Shown here: in pieces, positions 1-8,927 of the stretch | Layout of the letters: every line of letters begins with the position of its first letter | Numbering within the stretch: position 1 is the first letter of the stretch | Assembly: GCA_012032475.1 (NCBI GenBank) | Contig: JAAUSY010000006.1 | Span: forward strand, 1 to 52,741 | Length of the DNA: 52,741 bases | DNA from: Chloroflexaceae bacterium | GTDB taxonomy: Bacteria > Chloroflexota > Chloroflexia > Chloroflexales > Chloroflexaceae | Direction: 5' to 3' | Notes under the pieces: generated by a model | What the model was told of the DNA's origin: nothing | Seen by the model: the letters and a program-made list of their open reading frames with translations, nothing else | Databases searched by the model: none | Position numbers and translations under genes: made by a program

Positions 1-467
1 CATCGTAGCGCTCCACGATGGCCCGCAACGAGTCGGCGTAGTCCTGGGGGTTGGCGGGGGGGGCACCAGTAATTCTCGATACACTCGCCCTTGCGGGCCC
101 ACCCCGGCGTGGTCAGCAGCATTCCGATGATGCCATACCCGGCATCGGCAAGCTGGAGGATGCGGGTATCGTAGTGGCCCCAGGTGAAGATGCCCTTGAT
201 GGACGGCTCCATGTTGGCCCAGCTCAATTCTTCTCGCGCCCACCCGGCGCCGGCCTCGCGTCCCAGGCCGACCAGGTATTCAATCCCATCAAGGTCGTCG
301 TTCTGGTTGCGTTCCAGCCCGGTGAGGTACGTATTCAGACCAAAAAAGCCTATCTGGTCGGGTTGGGCCGACGGGATGGGTTGCTCCGCGAACAATGTGG
401 GGGAAACCAGCACCCCGACGAGAAACAGTGCAGTCAGCCTGGATGCAAAGAAAAGGCGCATACTCAT
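1..467 (-). CDS. Secreted glycoside-hydrolase-like protein, 5' part, frameshifted, cut by left edge
   Basis: Reading leftward from ATG at 467, the product starts MSMRLFFASRLTALFLVGVL, a signal peptide ending near an SPTLFA cleavage region. A segment typical of TIM-barrel glycoside hydrolases (GH5/GH39/GH42-like) follows: FGLNTYLTG, GWAREELSWANMEP and GMLLTTPGWARKG. Such proteins act on polysaccharides outside the membrane. The frame breaks at a run of eight G (56-63 on the plus strand). With seven, the protein continues CPPANPQDYADSLRAIVERY, which fits the family, so one base looks inserted. This may be a sequencing error or a real disruption. It begins 33 bp after hemL and may be read through from the heme operon, though nothing links it to heme. 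The catalytic region lies beyond the window, so substrate and exact family cannot be given. Confidence 0.6.
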   Translation of the reverse strand, partial: MSMRLFFASRLTALFLVGVLVSPTLFAEQPIPSAQPDQIGFFGLNTYLTGLERNQNDDLDGIEYLVGLGREAGAGWAREELSWANMEPSIKGIFTWGHYDTRILQLADAGYGIIGMLLTTPGWARKGECIENYWCPPRQPPGLRRLVAGHRGALR

Positions 468-500
468 TGATTGTTTCCACTCCCCTGTGGTGCTCACCGG

Positions 501-1817
501 TCACGCTAGCTCTGCCAGTGCCTCACGTGCTGCTGTCACCGTCTCAACGATTTCTGCTTCGCCGTGGGCCAGGCTGACAAAGCCGGCCTCGAACTGGGAT
601 GGCGCAAGGTAGACTCCCCGTGCAGCCATGAGCCAGAAAAAGCGGGCGTATTGCTGCGGGTCGGCATACTGGCGGGCGCTGCGGTAGTCGGTGATGCGCT
701 GCCCGGCTTCTTTCAGGAAGTAGGCTCCGAACATGCTGCCCAGGTGCCCCACCTGGAGCGGGATACCGGCGGCTTCGGCGGCGGTACGCAGTCCATCGGC
801 AAGCGCCGCGGTGTGGTTGGCAATCTGTTCGAACGCTCCTGCACGGCGAATCTGCTGGAGCGTGACCAACCCGGCGACCATTGCCAGCGGGTTGCCCGAC
901 AGCGTGCCGGCCTGATACATCGGCCCGGCGGGGGCGACCTTTTCCATAATGGCGCGTTTGCCACCATAGGCTCCCACTGGCAAGCCGCCCCCGATGACCT
1001 TCCCCAGGCAGGTCAGGTCCGGGTCTATGTTCCAGACCGACTGCGCCCCACCAGGCGCAACCCGGAAGCCGGTCATCACCTCATCGAAGATGAGCAGGGA
1101 CCCGGCCTCGCGGGTGATATCGCGCAATCCCTGAAGGAACCCTGCTTCGGGCAGCACCAGGCCCATGTTACCGGCCACCGGCTCGACAATGACCGCGGCG
1201 ATTTCAGGTCCGTGGTCTTTGAAGAGCGCCCGAACGGCTTCGAGGTCGTTGTATTCGGCAACCAGGGTGTGCGCAGTCGCTCCGGATGGCACGCCGGGGC
1301 TGTCGGGCAGGCCAAGCGTGGCAACCCCGCTGCCGGCCTGCACCAGCAACATATCGGCGTGCCCGTGGTAGCACCCGCTGAATTTGATAATCTTCGGGCG
1401 TTCGGTGAAGGCGCGGGCCAGTCGCAGGGCGCTCATCGTCGCTTCGGTGCCGCTGTTCACCATCCGCACCATTTCGATGCCCGGCACCATTTCAATGACC
1501 AGTTCGGCAAGCTGGTTTTCCAGTTCGGTGGGAGCGCCGTAGCTGGTGCCCTGGGTCACCTGCTGCGCCAGCGCCTCAACGACGGCGGGGTGGGCATGTC
1601 CGAGAATGAGCGGCCCCCACGACAGAACATAATCAATGTAACGGTTGCCATCTGCGTCCCAGAAGTGCGGGCCGGCCCCCCGCTGGACAAAGATGGGCGT
1701 TCCTCCCACGCTCCGAAAGGCCCGCACCGGCGAGTTCACCCCGCCGGGCAGGAGTTGTTGGGCGGCAGCAAAAAGCTCTTGCGAACGAGCATAACGACTG
1801 GTCATTCCGATGGTCAT
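501..1817 (-). CDS. hemL: Glutamate-1-semialdehyde 2,1-aminomutase
   Basis: This PLP enzyme isomerises glutamate-1-semialdehyde to 5-aminolevulinate, the second step of the C5 route to tetrapyrroles, in the cytoplasm. The 438-residue product has the family's usual length. It opens with [20 protein letters not shown], carries [15 protein letters not shown] and the SGCYHGHAD segment, and has [11 protein letters not shown] just before the PLP lysine in [17 protein letters not shown] (about Lys273). The frame is open further upstream, but the start at 1817 has an AAGGAG eight bases before it. It is the last of the hem genes in the transcript direction (hemA, C, D, B, E, L) and is separated from hemE by 144 bp that hold a possible promoter of its own. 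Confidence 0.96.
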   Translation of the reverse strand: MTIGMTSRYARSQELFAAAQQLLPGGVNSPVRAFRSVGGTPIFVQRGAGPHFWDADGNRYIDYVLSWGPLILGHAHPAVVEALAQQVTQGTSYGAPTELENQLAELVIEMVPGIEMVRMVNSGTEATMSALRLARAFTERPKIIKFSGCYHGHADMLLVQAGSGVATLGLPDSPGVPSGATAHTLVAEYNDLEAVRALFKDHGPEIAAVIVEPVAGNMGLVLPEAGFLQGLRDITREAGSLLIFDEVMTGFRVAPGGAQSVWNIDPDLTCLGKVIGGGLPVGAYGGKRAIMEKVAPAGPMYQAGTLSGNPLAMVAGLVTLQQIRRAGAFEQIANHTAALADGLRTAAEAAGIPLQVGHLGSMFGAYFLKEAGQRITDYRSARQYADPQQYARFFWLMAARGVYLAPSQFEAGFVSLAHGEAEIVETVTAAREALAELA

Positions 1818-1882
1818 TCCGACTGCTCCTTCTCGTCTATCAGGTTCCGATTGAATTGGTTGGTTGGTTGATAATTCCGAGC

Positions 1883-1891
1883 ATTGTACCA
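1883..1891 (-). promoter_or_regulatory. Extended -10 element upstream of hemL
   Basis: On the minus strand the bases read TGG-TACAAT, an extended -10 hexamer, about 65 bp before the hemL start. No convincing -35 is seen. The same TGG-TAnAAT pattern precedes many genes in this window, so a secondary promoter for hemL is plausible. The rest of the gap holds a short GGGCT/AGCCC hairpin at about 1908-1925. Confidence 0.4.
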
Positions 1892-1961
1892 CATTCGATT
1901 TGCTGCCGGGCTACGGCTGAAGCCCCGGAGGGGTAGCGTTCATCGCAATCTCCCCACCTGT

Positions 1962-3008
1962 CTATGCGCCGGCCTTCCTGGTCCAGGTCCAGGTATGGAC
2001 GAATTCTACCAGTTGTCGCACGTGCTCGACGGGGGTTTCGGTCAGGATGCCATGCCCAAGATTGAAAATGTGGCCGGGGCGTCCGGCGGCGCGGTGGAGA
2101 ATGTCAGCGGCGCGGCGTTCAATTTCCGGCCACGGCGCAAACAGGACCACCGGGTCGAGGTTGCCCTGGACCGCAAATCCGTCTCCTACCTGGCTCCAGA
2201 AGTCGTCCAGGGCAATGCGCCAGTCGGCCCCCAGGACGTCGGCTCCGGTCTGGCGCAGCAGCGGCAGCAAGCCGTTCATGTCGGTGCCAAAGTAGATCAC
2301 CGGTACCTGGCTCTGTGCGCGGACTCTGGCAATGCTCTGCTGGACATAGGGGAGCACATATTCAGCGTAGTCGTTGGGAGCCAGCGCCCCGGCCCAGCTA
2401 TCGAAGAGTTGCACGGCGTCGGCCCCGGCTTCAACCTGAGCCAGCAGGTAGTCACTTACCAGCGTGGTGAGTTTGTCCATGAGCAGGTGCCATGCCTGTG
2501 GGTGGCGATACATCAGCCCTTTGGCGTAGCGGTAGTCGCGTGAGGACCCGCCTTCGATGGCATAGCTTGCCAGGGTGAAGGGGGCCCCGCTGAAGCCAAT
2601 CAGTGGAATACGCCCTTCGAGCGAGCGCTTGACCAGACGAATGGCCTCAATCGTAAAGGCCACGCTCTCACGCGGGTCGGGTTGGCGCAGGGCTTCGATA
2701 TCGGCGGGTGAGCGGGGCGGGTTGTGCAGCACCGGACCCTCCCCCTTTTCAAACGTCAGGTGCAGTCCCATGCCCTCCAGGGGGGGAAGAATATCGGCAA
2801 AGATGATGGCGGCGTCCAGGTTGAAGGCTTCAATGGGTTGGAGCGTCACCTCGGCAGCCACGTCCGGCGTCTTCACCATCTCCAGAAAGCTATAGCGTTC
2901 GCGGATGGCGCGGTATTCGGCCATGTATCGTCCGGCCTGCCGCATCAGCCAGACGGGTGGGTGGTCAACTGGTTCGCGGCGGCAGGCTCGCAGAAACGTG
3001 TCATTCAT
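1962..3008 (-). CDS. hemE: Uroporphyrinogen decarboxylase
   Basis: The enzyme removes four carboxyl groups from uroporphyrinogen III to give coproporphyrinogen III. The 348-residue product shows the family landmarks in order: the substrate-binding MRQAGRY near residue 22, the [12 protein letters not shown] segment with the catalytic Asp, [24 protein letters not shown], and the C-terminal [20 protein letters not shown]. It lies 31 bp downstream of hemB and was probably cotranscribed with it. Its presence shows that the cluster supplies the heme or chlorophyll branch, not only siroheme. Later enzymes (coproporphyrinogen oxidase, ferrochelatase) are not in the window. Confidence 0.97.
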   Translation of the reverse strand: MNDTFLRACRREPVDHPPVWLMRQAGRYMAEYRAIRERYSFLEMVKTPDVAAEVTLQPIEAFNLDAAIIFADILPPLEGMGLHLTFEKGEGPVLHNPPRSPADIEALRQPDPRESVAFTIEAIRLVKRSLEGRIPLIGFSGAPFTLASYAIEGGSSRDYRYAKGLMYRHPQAWHLLMDKLTTLVSDYLLAQVEAGADAVQLFDSWAGALAPNDYAEYVLPYVQQSIARVRAQSQVPVIYFGTDMNGLLPLLRQTGADVLGADWRIALDDFWSQVGDGFAVQGNLDPVVLFAPWPEIERRAADILHRAAGRPGHIFNLGHGILTETPVEHVRQLVEFVHTWTWTRKAGA

Positions 3009-3039
3009 TTTGGTTCTTGTTCCTTCTTTCCTTTTCTCT

Positions 3040-4053
3040 TCAGCTTTTCAGCCATCGGGCGATCTCTTTGGCAAAGTAGGTGATAATCATATCGGCTCCG
3101 GCCCGTCGAATGGCGTAGAGGCTTTCGAGCGCCACGCGCTGTTCGTCAATCCACCCCTGTGCTGCGGCCGCCTTGATCATACTGAATTCGCCGCTCACCT
3201 GGTAGGCGGCTATCGGCAGGTCGAAGTTTTCGCGCACCTGGCGGATGATGTCCAGGTAGGGCAGGGCTGGCTTGACCATCACGATATCGGCTCCTTCGTC
3301 CACGTCCATCTCGACTTCGCGCAGCGCCTCGCGGAGGTTGGGCGGGTCCATCTGATATTCGCTGCGGTCGCCAAAACTCGGTGGGCTTTCGGCGGCGTCG
3401 CGGAATGGCCCGTAGAAGCCGCTCGAAAACTTGGCGGCGTAGCTCATGATAATCGTGTCGGTGAAACCTTCTTCGTCCAGCGCGTAGCGGATGGCCTCGA
3501 CCATCCCGTCAATCATCCCCGACGGGGCGATAATGTCGGCTCCGGCCTCAGCATGGACGACCGATGCTTGTCTGAGGATGTCGAGCGTCTCGTCGTTGAG
3601 CAGGTAGCCTTCGGGCAGGCGCGGGTTGTAGCACGGCGCGTCGGGCGTGTTGATAATCCCGCAGTGGCCGTGGGTGGTGTATTCGCAGCAGCACATATCG
3701 GAGATGACGACGAGTTCGGGGACGGCCTCCTTGATGGCCCGGATGGCCTGCGGAACAATGCCTTCCGGGTTGTAGTTCTCAGTGCCGGTGGCGTCCTTCT
3801 CGTCGGGAATGCCGAACAGGATGACAGCGGGAATGTTCAGTTCGGCCAGTTGTCGGGCCTCGCGCACCGCCATATCAACCGAAAGCTGCGCGTGGCCGGG
3901 CATGGAGGCTATCGGGCGCTCCACGCCCTGCCCGTGGCGGACGAACATGGCCGAAATGAGGTGGTCGGTGCTCAGGGTGGTTTCGCGCACCATCCGCCGC
4001 AAGTTTGCGGTGCGGCGCAGGCGGCGTGGCCGAAGTTCAGGAAACATGCTCAT
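3040..4053 (-). CDS. hemB: Delta-aminolevulinic acid dehydratase (porphobilinogen synthase)
   Basis: The enzyme condenses two 5-aminolevulinates into porphobilinogen. The 337-residue product has both active-site lysines: Lys208 in [18 protein letters not shown] and the Schiff-base Lys261 in [11 protein letters not shown]. The metal site [14 protein letters not shown] (residues 119-132) keeps three cysteines, so the enzyme should be the zinc-dependent type rather than the Mg-only Asp-rich type. It sits between the HD hydrolase and hemE in the heme run. About 88 bp of AT-richer sequence with a TCACTCGCCACTCG motif separates it from the HD gene. Confidence 0.97.
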   Translation of the reverse strand: MSMFPELRPRRLRRTANLRRMVRETTLSTDHLISAMFVRHGQGVERPIASMPGHAQLSVDMAVREARQLAELNIPAVILFGIPDEKDATGTENYNPEGIVPQAIRAIKEAVPELVVISDMCCCEYTTHGHCGIINTPDAPCYNPRLPEGYLLNDETLDILRQASVVHAEAGADIIAPSGMIDGMVEAIRYALDEEGFTDTIIMSYAAKFSSGFYGPFRDAAESPPSFGDRSEYQMDPPNLREALREVEMDVDEGADIVMVKPALPYLDIIRQVRENFDLPIAAYQVSGEFSMIKAAAAQGWIDEQRVALESLYAIRRAGADMIITYFAKEIARWLKS

Positions 4054-4141
4054 ATCTGGTGGCTCCTTCGTATATTCATTATTCTTAATGTTTGTTCAGA
4101 CCTTTCTTGCTGTCTGGTAAACGCTCAATACTTATCATTCA

Positions 4142-4729
4142 TCACTCGCCACTCGCTTCTCCCCCGGTCTCCCCCGCCCCGGCCTCCAGTTCTCGCAGCG
4201 CCTGTTCCAGTTCGTCCGCCAGGGGGTGGGTTCCGAGCCAGTGCCGCACCCCGCCAAGCACGGCGCGGTAGTAGGTCAGGGTGGGTTCGGCCCCCCGCCG
4301 GAAGCGGTTCCAGACGAGCGGCCCCTCGCGGCGCAGGTCCGTCAGCACGCTCTGGATGTTGTGAAGGGTGTCGGCGGCTTTGAGCGCTGCCACCGATGGC
4401 CCGCCGGCCTCAAGCTGCGCGACCATAGCGGCGCGGGCCGCCTCCCAGGAAACGCCCGGCGGTTTCGTGACGGCGCTCACCAGGCGGGCGACGGTCTCCC
4501 CGAAAGCTGCGGCAATGGTCTGGACTTCGATGCCGCAATCTTCGACCACGTCGTGCAGCAGCCCGGCAATGACAATCTCCTCCTCGAAGCCGTAGCGCAG
4601 CAGGATAACCGAGACATGGACGACGTGGGCGATGTAGGGCACGTCGGCGCTCCCCTTGCGCAGCTGGTTTTGGTGGGCGCGGGACGCCAGAATGAGCGCC
4701 TCGTCGTAGCGTGATGAAAAAGCGTTCAT
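4142..4729 (-). CDS. HD-domain (p)ppGpp-hydrolase-like protein (MESH1/SpoT-type)
   Basis: This 195-residue single-domain protein has the SpoT/MESH1 HD fold: SRAHQNQLRKG with the first metal His, PYIAH, the HD pair in GLLHDVVED, FGETVARLVSAVTK, and the late KAADTLHNI with the conserved Asp. All metal ligands are kept, so hydrolysis of (p)ppGpp or a related nucleotide is likely. There is no synthetase, TGS or ACT domain, which rules out full-length RelA/SpoT. The C-terminal 60 residues, beyond the HD core, have no recognised domain and end in a Gly/Glu-rich tail. It lies inside the heme operon between hemD (28 bp) and hemB, an unusual position for such an enzyme. Substrate is inferred from family only. 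Confidence 0.85.
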   Translation of the reverse strand: MNAFSSRYDEALILASRAHQNQLRKGSADVPYIAHVVHVSVILLRYGFEEEIVIAGLLHDVVEDCGIEVQTIAAAFGETVARLVSAVTKPPGVSWEAARAAMVAQLEAGGPSVAALKAADTLHNIQSVLTDLRREGPLVWNRFRRGAEPTLTYYRAVLGGVRHWLGTHPLADELEQALRELEAGAGETGGEASGE

Positions 4730-4757
4730 GGTGGGTCTTCTGCCGTCATCCGTTCGT

Positions 4758-5663
4758 TCATTCCTTCGGGGTTTCGTCCGCTGCTGCTGATGATGATAAT
4801 AATATGGGTGATAGCTGCTGCTGCCGCCATGCTACCAGTGCCGCCACCAGACCCTCTTCGGTGTGGGTGCTAGCAACAATCGTCGGGGGTAGCCCGGCGG
4901 CCCGGGCTGCGTCGGCAGCGATGGGGCCAATGCAGGCAATGACCGTCCGTCGGGCGTGCTCCAGGGCCTCCGGCCCGATGCGCTGGACAAAATAGCGCAC
5001 GGTTGAGCCGCTGGTGAAAGTGATGGCGTCTATGGCTCCCTCCGCCAGGAGCGGGGGCAGGTCGGTCCCACCGCTGGCCGGGACGGTGTGATAGGCAACC
5101 ACCCGGTCAACCAGGGCCCCGGCGGTCTGCAACCGCTCGTGCAGGACCGGGCGGGCGATGTCGGCGTTGGCAAGCAGCACCCGCTGCCCCTGCATATTGC
5201 CCAGGGCTTCGGCCAGCGCTTCGGCAACGAACTTGGCGGGGACGACCGCGGGTTGCACCCCCAGAAGCTCCACACACGCGGCGGTCGTGGTCGGGCCAAC
5301 GGCGGCAACCTTCACCACCTCACTCATGTTCACATTCCCATCGGGTGATGCCAGAAGCCCCGGCCCGGCGGGTGAAAGCATCTCGGAGGCGGCCCGGACC
5401 GCTCGAACAGCGTTGACACTGGTCAGCACCAGCCAGTCGTAGCCGCCAGAAGCCAGCCGCCGGAGCGCTTCTGCCAGCGGTCGGGGGTCGTCCGGGGGGG
5501 CAAAGGCGATGGTGGGGTAGGCCACTGGTTCGGCTCCGAGGGCTTGCAACCGTTCGGTCAGACCGTCGGCCTGGTCTTCGGCGCGGGTCACGACGACTCG
5601 CCAGCCACTCAGGGGGCCAGCGGGGTCGGGGCGGAGGGGGGGTACGATGGTCGGCATCGTCAT
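4758..5663 (-). CDS. hemD: Uroporphyrinogen-III synthase
   Basis: The enzyme closes hydroxymethylbilane with ring-D inversion to uroporphyrinogen III. The 301-residue product is poorly conserved, as usual for HemD, but shows WRVVVTRAEDQADGLTERLQALGAEPVAYP at the start of domain one, DWLVLTSVNAVRAV, and the diagnostic DAITFTSGSTVRYFVQRIG late in the protein, followed by IACIGPIAADAARAAG. Its ATG overlaps the hemC stop by four bases (ATGA), which indicates translational coupling. The C-terminal tail after GLVAALVAW is long and serine/alanine-rich, slightly beyond the usual length of about 260 residues. Confidence 0.93.
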   Translation of the reverse strand: MTMPTIVPPLRPDPAGPLSGWRVVVTRAEDQADGLTERLQALGAEPVAYPTIAFAPPDDPRPLAEALRRLASGGYDWLVLTSVNAVRAVRAASEMLSPAGPGLLASPDGNVNMSEVVKVAAVGPTTTAACVELLGVQPAVVPAKFVAEALAEALGNMQGQRVLLANADIARPVLHERLQTAGALVDRVVAYHTVPASGGTDLPPLLAEGAIDAITFTSGSTVRYFVQRIGPEALEHARRTVIACIGPIAADAARAAGLPPTIVASTHTEEGLVAALVAWRQQQLSPILLSSSAAADETPKE

Positions 5664-6691
5664 GGTGCTCCTATCCCCCCGGTCCCGGTGATGCCTTGCC
5701 GCACCTCTTCCAGAATGGTCCGGGCCCCGCGGTTCAGCAACTCTTCCGCCAGCGCGGTTCCTACGGCTTCCGGTGCGTCGGTCGTTCCGTCTCGCTCGCC
5801 GCGCACCACCTCGCGTCCGTCAAGGGAGCCAACCAACCCTCGCAGGTGCAGTGTTCTTTTTCCTCCTTCTCCTTCGGTGGGCACGGTGGCGTAGGCGGCA
5901 ATGGGCACCTGGCACCCTCCCTCCAGGCGGCGCAAAAACGCCCGCTCAGCCAGCACAGCGGCGCGGGTCGTCGGGTCGTCCAGCACTGCGACCATCTCCA
6001 GGGTGCGCGAGTCATCCCGGCGCGTCTCGATAATCAAGGCTCCCTGGGCAACAGCCGGGAGCAGGGTGTCGGGGGGGAGCACCTGGCTGCACCGCGCTGC
6101 CAAGCCCAGGCGTTCGAGGCCGGCAAACGCGAGAATCAGGGCATCATATTCGCCATCATCGAGCTTGCGCAGGCGGGTGTCTACGTTGCCGCGCACGTCC
6201 AGCACCTGGAGGTCCGGTCGCAGGCTGCGAAGCTGACACGCCCGCCGTAAGCTGCTGGTTCCAATCCTGGCTCCGTGTGGCACCAGGTTGAGCGTCAGGG
6301 GGGAGGGTTCCCCCTGGTCGTTTCCTGCGGCGATGGGGCTGCCGGTCGGTGCGGAGTGGGGCAGAATCAGGGCGTCCCGCGGGTTGACGCGGGGAGGAAA
6401 CGCCGCCAGAACCAGTTCGTCCGGGTTCTGCGAGGGGAGGTCTTTGCCACTATGCACCGCCAGGTCAACTTCGCCCTCCAGCAGGGCCACTTCAATCTCC
6501 TTGACAAACAGCCCTTTGTCTCCCACGGCCGAGAGCGCGACATCAAGGATGCGGTCGCCTTTGGTGCTGATAATGCGCAGTTCGACTTCACAGTCGGGGT
6601 AGTGGCGGCGCAGTTCGGCCGCCACATGGGTTGCCTGGGCCATCGCCAGCTTGCTCCCGCGGGTGCCGACGACGATGCGTTGAACCTGCAT
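5660..6691 (-). CDS. hemC: Porphobilinogen deaminase (hydroxymethylbilane synthase)
   Basis: The enzyme polymerises four porphobilinogens on a covalently bound dipyrromethane cofactor. The 343-residue product begins IVVGTRGSKLAMAQA, carries VHSGKDLP with the catalytic Asp84, GTSSLRRACQL, and the cofactor cysteine in RRLEGGCQVPIAAYA (Cys260). It is longer than the usual 310 residues because of a Pro/Gly/Asn-rich insertion at about residues 112-135, between RDALIL and ARIGTSSLRR. Its stop overlaps the hemD start by four bases. A 297-bp gap separates it from hemA and holds its own promoter with a palindromic operator candidate and a tandem 11-bp repeat. Confidence 0.97.
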   Translation of the reverse strand: MQVQRIVVGTRGSKLAMAQATHVAAELRRHYPDCEVELRIISTKGDRILDVALSAVGDKGLFVKEIEVALLEGEVDLAVHSGKDLPSQNPDELVLAAFPPRVNPRDALILPHSAPTGSPIAAGNDQGEPSPLTLNLVPHGARIGTSSLRRACQLRSLRPDLQVLDVRGNVDTRLRKLDDGEYDALILAFAGLERLGLAARCSQVLPPDTLLPAVAQGALIIETRRDDSRTLEMVAVLDDPTTRAAVLAERAFLRRLEGGCQVPIAAYATVPTEGEGGKRTLHLRGLVGSLDGREVVRGERDGTTDAPEAVGTALAEELLNRGARTILEEVRQGITGTGGIGAP

Positions 6692-6719
6692 GAAAAACGT
6701 TCTCCTTAACCTTATCCAA

Positions 6720-6741
6720 TTGTCATCCAGTTGTCATCCAG
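6720..6741. repeat. Tandem 11-bp repeat in the hemC leader
   Basis: TTGTCATCCAG occurs twice head to tail on the plus strand (6720-6730, 6731-6741), followed by a further TTGT and preceded by a partial ATCCA. It lies between the predicted hemC promoter and the hemC start, so it would be transcribed as part of the leader. Confidence 0.8.
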
Positions 6742-6744
6742 TTG

Positions 6745-6786
6745 TGGTGCAGCGCTATTTTACCTGCACCATGCCTTCCGGGGCAA
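6745..6786 (-). promoter_or_regulatory. hemC promoter with palindrome across the -10
   Basis: On the minus strand TTGCCC (6781-6786), an 18-bp spacer and TAAAAT (6757-6762) form a sigma-70-type promoter reading toward hemC. A perfect inverted repeat, TGGTGCAG (6745-6752) and CTGCACCA (6764-6771) with an 11-bp centre, encloses the -10 exactly. That is the geometry of a repressor operator. The regulator is unknown. Confidence 0.6.
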
Positions 6787-6797
6787 GCGGAAATGGC

Positions 6798-6826
6798 GCA
6801 GGCACCTATCCTTACCAGTTGCCTGC
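6798..6826 (-). terminator. Hairpin downstream of hemA
   Basis: GCAGGCA (6798-6804) and TGCCTGC (6820-6826) form a 7-bp stem with a 15-base loop, about 165 bp after the hemA stop and just before the hemC promoter. There is no T-run after it, so it is at best a weak or Rho-assisted end. The adjacent GTGACGAGTGACG belongs to a motif repeated at other gene ends in the window. The rest of 6827-6988 shows nothing recognisable. Confidence 0.3.
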
Positions 6827-6988
6827 CCGTGACGAGTGACGCGCAATATAGACATTGTGACCGAACCTGACTGACCGTCCCCGTCAAAGCGGCAGAACCG
6901 CGCTGGCGGTGAACGGTATAGCCTCGCCCGTGTCGTTATCTGGTATGACCACCCGGTGCTGGTTCTGGGTCCCTCCGGATTGCCCCGC

Positions 6989-8305
6989 TCAGGAAAAGCC
7001 GGGACTATCCTGGAGGTTCCAGAGATCGCGGACCATCGCCGCGTAGCGCTGGCCTTCGCCGTTTGAGGCCGCATCTTTCATCCGGAGCGTGGGGGCATGA
7101 AGTAGTTTGTTGACCAGGCTTCGGCTGAAGGCTTCCACGATGTATTGTTCTTCGGGCGAAAGGTTCAGCCGCCGCATGGCGCGTTTGAGTTCGTCATCCC
7201 GCAGTCTGTCGGCCTGCTTCCGCCACCAGGTCAGGGTGGGCAAGGTGTCGTAGCTCCGCATCCAGGTCATGAACGATGCGACCTCCTGGGCAACGATCCG
7301 TTGGGCCGCGGCGATGGCCGTGCTTCGCTGGACCAGGGTGTGATTCACGACTTCGTGCAAATCGTCAACGGTGTGCAGGTGGACCCCCGGAACCTGGCAG
7401 ACGTCGGTGTCTATGTCACGTGGAACCGCCAAGTCAATCATGAGCAGGGATGGGGCCTCAGACCCGGTGCCACACTGTTCGGCCTTTTGCTGCATGGCCG
7501 CTTCCACGTGGTGGCGGTGGAGCACGGTGGTGGGAGCGGCGGTGGAGCTGATGATGATATCGGCGCGGGCCATGGCCTCCACCAGGCGGTCAAAAGGGAG
7601 CGCCTCGGCCCCATAGCGAGCCGCGAGTTCCAGGCCGCGTTCGTAGGTGCGGTTGACAACCAACAGTTCGCCCGCGCCGTTGGCAAGCAAATTCTGGGCG
7701 GCCAGTTCGCTCACGGCCCCGCTGCCCACGAGCAAGACGCAGCGGTCATCCAGGCTGCCGAGGCGCTGACGGGCCAGTTCGACGCCTGCCTGGGAGACGC
7801 TGGCGGCCCCGCTGCCCAGTGAGGTTTCGTGGCGAACCCGCTTGCCCGTGGTGATGGCACTGCGGAAGAGGCGCGACAGCGCCGGGCCGGTGCTCCGGAC
7901 GCGCTGCGCTATTGTATAGGCCGTGCGGACCTGCCCCTGAATCTGGGCCTCTCCGAGCACCAGGGAGCGCAGTCCGGCGGAGGTTTCGAAGAGGTGTTTG
8001 ACGACCTCTTCGCCCGTATAAAAAAACAGCGATGAGATGAAGCGTTCGGTGGGTAACTGGTGGAACTTCGCAAGAAATTCAACGATGCGCTGTTCTACTC
8101 CTTCGGGTTGGAACGCAATGCCGTAGAGTTCAACCCGATTGCAAGTCGAAAGAAGAACCGCCTCTGCGAGCAGTGGCGGTGTTCCGTTATTCCGAATGGT
8201 CAGTTGGGCAAGTGCATTGGGTAGATCTACTGGACTGAAAGCAAGACCTTCGCGGACTTCGACTGGTGCGGAAGTATGGTCAACGCCGACCAGGAACAGT
8301 TTCAT
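6989..8305 (-). CDS. hemA: Glutamyl-tRNA reductase
   Basis: The enzyme reduces glutamyl-tRNA(Glu) with NADPH to glutamate-1-semialdehyde, the first committed and usually rate-limiting step of the C5 tetrapyrrole route. The 438-residue product starts [19 protein letters not shown], has the catalytic cysteine in [12 protein letters not shown] (Cys55), the substrate-recognition region [11 protein letters not shown], the NADPH-binding [17 protein letters not shown], and the C-terminal dimerisation helix ending in [11 protein letters not shown]. Together with hemL this means 5-aminolevulinate is made from glutamate, not from glycine. It is the first hem gene in the transcript direction. About 280 bp upstream show no clear promoter; a TTGTTATGCTTT stretch near 8325-8335 is the best candidate. 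Confidence 0.97.
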   Translation of the reverse strand: MKLFLVGVDHTSAPVEVREGLAFSPVDLPNALAQLTIRNNGTPPLLAEAVLLSTCNRVELYGIAFQPEGVEQRIVEFLAKFHQLPTERFISSLFFYTGEEVVKHLFETSAGLRSLVLGEAQIQGQVRTAYTIAQRVRSTGPALSRLFRSAITTGKRVRHETSLGSGAASVSQAGVELARQRLGSLDDRCVLLVGSGAVSELAAQNLLANGAGELLVVNRTYERGLELAARYGAEALPFDRLVEAMARADIIISSTAAPTTVLHRHHVEAAMQQKAEQCGTGSEAPSLLMIDLAVPRDIDTDVCQVPGVHLHTVDDLHEVVNHTLVQRSTAIAAAQRIVAQEVASFMTWMRSYDTLPTLTWWRKQADRLRDDELKRAMRRLNLSPEEQYIVEAFSRSLVNKLLHAPTLRMKDAASNGEGQRYAAMVRDLWNLQDSPGFS

Positions 8306-8561
8306 GTGAGAGACCCCCTCGCTGGCTAAAGCATAACAAAATTGCAGAAACCTACCTAAATCTACCGCGTGGCAACTGTATCACGGACCAGGGATTTTGT
8401 CAAAAAAGATATGTTGGGGAACTGTTCACATTTGGAGGGGAGAATCGTGGATCGCCGGACACCCTACCCGTTTCAAATCGAGCAAGAGGCTCGTGCTCCC
8501 CGGTCTTTCGATGCAGAGAAACCCGTGCTTTTCCGGGAAGTCTGTTTGTTTTCATGAAAAT

Positions 8562-8591
8562 CTGGCACGCAATACCCATATGTGCTATAAT
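8562..8591 (+). promoter_or_regulatory. Promoter for the rpsO leader
   Basis: CTGGCA (8562-8567), an 18-bp spacer and TATAAT (8586-8591) preceded by TGC form a good sigma-70 promoter with an extended -10. Transcription would start near 8598, about 330 bases before the rpsO start codon. The 8306-8561 stretch between it and hemA holds a 36-codon GTG frame (8446-8556) of doubtful meaning and nothing else recognisable. Confidence 0.7.
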
Positions 8592-8597
8592 GGGCCT

Positions 8598-8927
8598 TGT
8601 TTGTACTTCATAAGCTGGGCCGACTCCCGGAGGCTCCGGGGCCACAGGTAGTACCGGTTTGTCCTATGGCGAATAACCTGAGTACCTGGTATCTGGCTTG
8701 TAGTCTGCCCTCCCCGCGGGGAGGGGAGTTTCTGGACAGGGAAAGAAATGCGGATCTGACGACAAACCCGTGGGGTATCCGACGGGTCCGATCCTCTGAA
8801 CCCCCGAAGCAGCGGCGGTTGTCCCTGAGCATGCGAATCCGGCTCGTTCTGGCAAGCCATTCAAGTTTGTCGTCAACGAACGAATGAACATGATAAACAT
8901 CATCATAGAGGTTTGAGGAGGAATCCA
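8598..8927 (+). promoter_or_regulatory. Long structured 5' leader of rpsO
   Basis: A run of strong potential stems lies between promoter and start. CCCGG/CCGGG is at 8626-8640. A perfect palindrome CCCTCCCCGCGGGGAGGG is at 8708-8725. A long-range 10-bp helix joins GACGACAAAC (8758-8767) to GTTTGTCGTC (8865-8874), enclosing hairpins CCCGT/ACGGG (8767-8786) and GGCT/AGCC (8841-8858). S15 is known to repress its own translation through mRNA structures that differ between bacterial groups. An autoregulatory leader is therefore the natural reading, but no known class is matched here. None of the stems is followed by a T-run. Confidence 0.5.

Noticed and set aside
8446-8556. 36-codon GTG frame preceded by GGAGGGGAG between hemA and rpsO
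   Set aside because: Good ribosome-binding site, but no promoter, no family and no conservation can be shown; mentioned only under the rpsO promoter.
8708-8725. CCCTCCCCGCGGGGAGGG as an intrinsic terminator
   Set aside because: The stem is strong but lacks a T-run and lies in the middle of the predicted rpsO leader.
8598-8927. RNase P RNA, tmRNA or SRP RNA upstream of rpsO
   Set aside because: None of the conserved core sequences (for example GAGGAAAGTCC of RNase P or the tmRNA ends) is present.
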